This document shows, piece by piece, positions 5,213 through 5,482 of a DNA stretch of 5,482 nt. The notes beneath the pieces are model-generated. The model saw only the letters and a program-made list of their open reading frames with translations. It did no database searches and had not been told where the DNA came from. The first letter of the stretch is position 1. Each line of letters begins with the position of its first letter. This DNA comes from Nanohaloarchaea archaeon PL-Br10_U2g5 (GTDB lineage: Archaea; Halobacteriota; Halobacteria; Halobacteriales; Haloferacaceae): assembly GCA_001564205.1 (NCBI GenBank), contig LKMY01000139.1, forward strand, positions 1 to 5,482, written 5' to 3'. A program made the translations under genes and the position numbers.

Positions 5213-5392
5213 TCATTGGAACTGTCTGACGGCCTCGAGATCGCGTTCAGTCCGCATAAACTCCGTCAACCGTCGGGTGGCGTGGCAGTTCGGACAGCTA
5301 TAGTTCGAGCGGAGCCGTTGGAGTTTCGCGGGGTTTTCCTGCCAGCTCTTGCCGCACTCCGAACAGACGAGTCTAACGAACGCGTCTACCAT
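5213..5392 (-). CDS. Small zinc-ribbon protein (DUF7836-like)
   Basis: The 59-residue protein has two CxxC knuckles, CSEC (10-13) and CPNC (33-36), separated by 19 residues: the layout of a treble-clef or rubredoxin-like zinc ribbon binding one zinc. It begins MVDAFVRLVCSECGKSW and ends with the charged helix LTEFMRTERDLEAVRQFQ (42-59). I recall many near-identical small proteins in Halobacteria, some labelled DUF7836; the function is unknown, and nucleic-acid or protein binding is inferred from the fold. The ATG at 5392 is preferred over an upstream in-frame start at 5440 because the TATA box lies between them, about 27 bp before 5392. The reverse strand carries a 77-codon open frame that is only the shadow of this gene. 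Confidence 0.85.
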   Translation of the reverse strand: MVDAFVRLVCSECGKSWQENPAKLQRLRSNYSCPNCHATRRLTEFMRTERDLEAVRQFQ

Positions 5393-5412
5393 AACCCACC
5401 GTACACGCTCCG

Positions 5413-5423
5413 AGGTTAAAAAC
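5413..5423 (-). promoter_or_regulatory. TATA box of the zinc-ribbon gene
   Basis: On the minus strand the stretch reads CGTTTTTAACC around 5423-5413, with the TTTTTAA core centred about 27 bp before the ATG at 5392. This spacing predicts a leaderless transcript. The 18-bp tandem repeats begin about 24 bp upstream of the box. Confidence 0.6.
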
Positions 5424-5446
5424 GTGGGTGACTGTACCACGATCCA

Positions 5447-5482
5447 ACGGGCGTTTGGGTGCCTACGGGCGTTTGGGTGCCT
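5447..5482. repeat. Two perfect tandem 18-bp repeats at the window edge
   Basis: ACGGGCGTTTGGGTGCCT occurs twice with no gap and no mismatch (5447-5464 and 5465-5482), and the second copy ends exactly at the window end, so the array may continue. The unit is a multiple of three. On the plus strand the two copies place four GGG runs (5449, 5457, 5467 and 5475) with loops of 5, 7 and 5 bases, which fits the usual G-quadruplex pattern. Confidence 0.9.

Noticed and set aside
5084..5230. Remnant of an IS200/IS605-type element suggested by end-like hairpins
   Set aside because: No TnpA or TnpB coding remnant is visible in any frame and no second end was found.
5186..5419. Plus-strand open frame of 77 codons opposite the zinc-ribbon gene
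   Set aside because: The minus strand encodes a protein with two CxxC knuckles and a well-placed TATA box; the plus-strand product has no recognisable features and is a shadow.

Overview
The window looks like an ordinary chromosomal stretch of a haloarchaeon (class Halobacteria). The predicted proteins are acidic, GC content is moderate to high, promoters sit about 25-32 bp upstream of start codons as expected for leaderless or short-leader transcripts, and CTAG is scarce. Several products belong to families known mainly from Halobacteria: a DUF7504-like protein, UPF0058, UPF0212 and a CxxC...CxxC zinc ribbon. I cannot name the species.

Layout. Bases 1-20 look like the last bases of a 5S rRNA, so the window opens at the 3' end of an rRNA operon. 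A small hairpin follows, then a strong hairpin plus T-run terminator (50-84). Next come a forward DUF7504-like protein with a C-terminal winged-helix-like region (215-1099); a convergent small haloarchaeal protein of unknown function (1121-1444, minus); a ten-helix DMT/EamA transporter (1530-2417, plus); a convergent SRPBCC-fold protein (2431-2928, minus); a divergent 8-oxoguanine DNA glycosylase of the OGG1 type (3047-3973, plus); a UPF0212 protein (4105-4494, plus); a convergent UPF0058 protein (4640-4873, minus); a 339-bp region with no confident gene (4874-5212); and a 59-residue zinc-ribbon protein (5213-5392, minus). The window ends in two perfect 18-bp tandem repeats (5447-5482), which also fit a G-quadruplex pattern.

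How the genes relate. No same-strand genes are closely packed, so I see no operon. Most genes appear to be transcribed singly from their own promoter, and neighbours are mainly convergent or divergent. The only clear pathway role is base-excision repair by the glycosylase. The rest is one transporter, one ligand-binding fold, and small conserved archaeal proteins of unknown or probably regulatory function.

I found no mobile element, CRISPR array, toxin-antitoxin pair or defence locus. The points most worth checking are in non-coding DNA: the repeats and palindrome around the UPF0058 promoter, the hairpin-rich gap 4938-5170, and the terminal tandem repeat. In protein, the substituted cytosine-reading loop of the glycosylase stands out.
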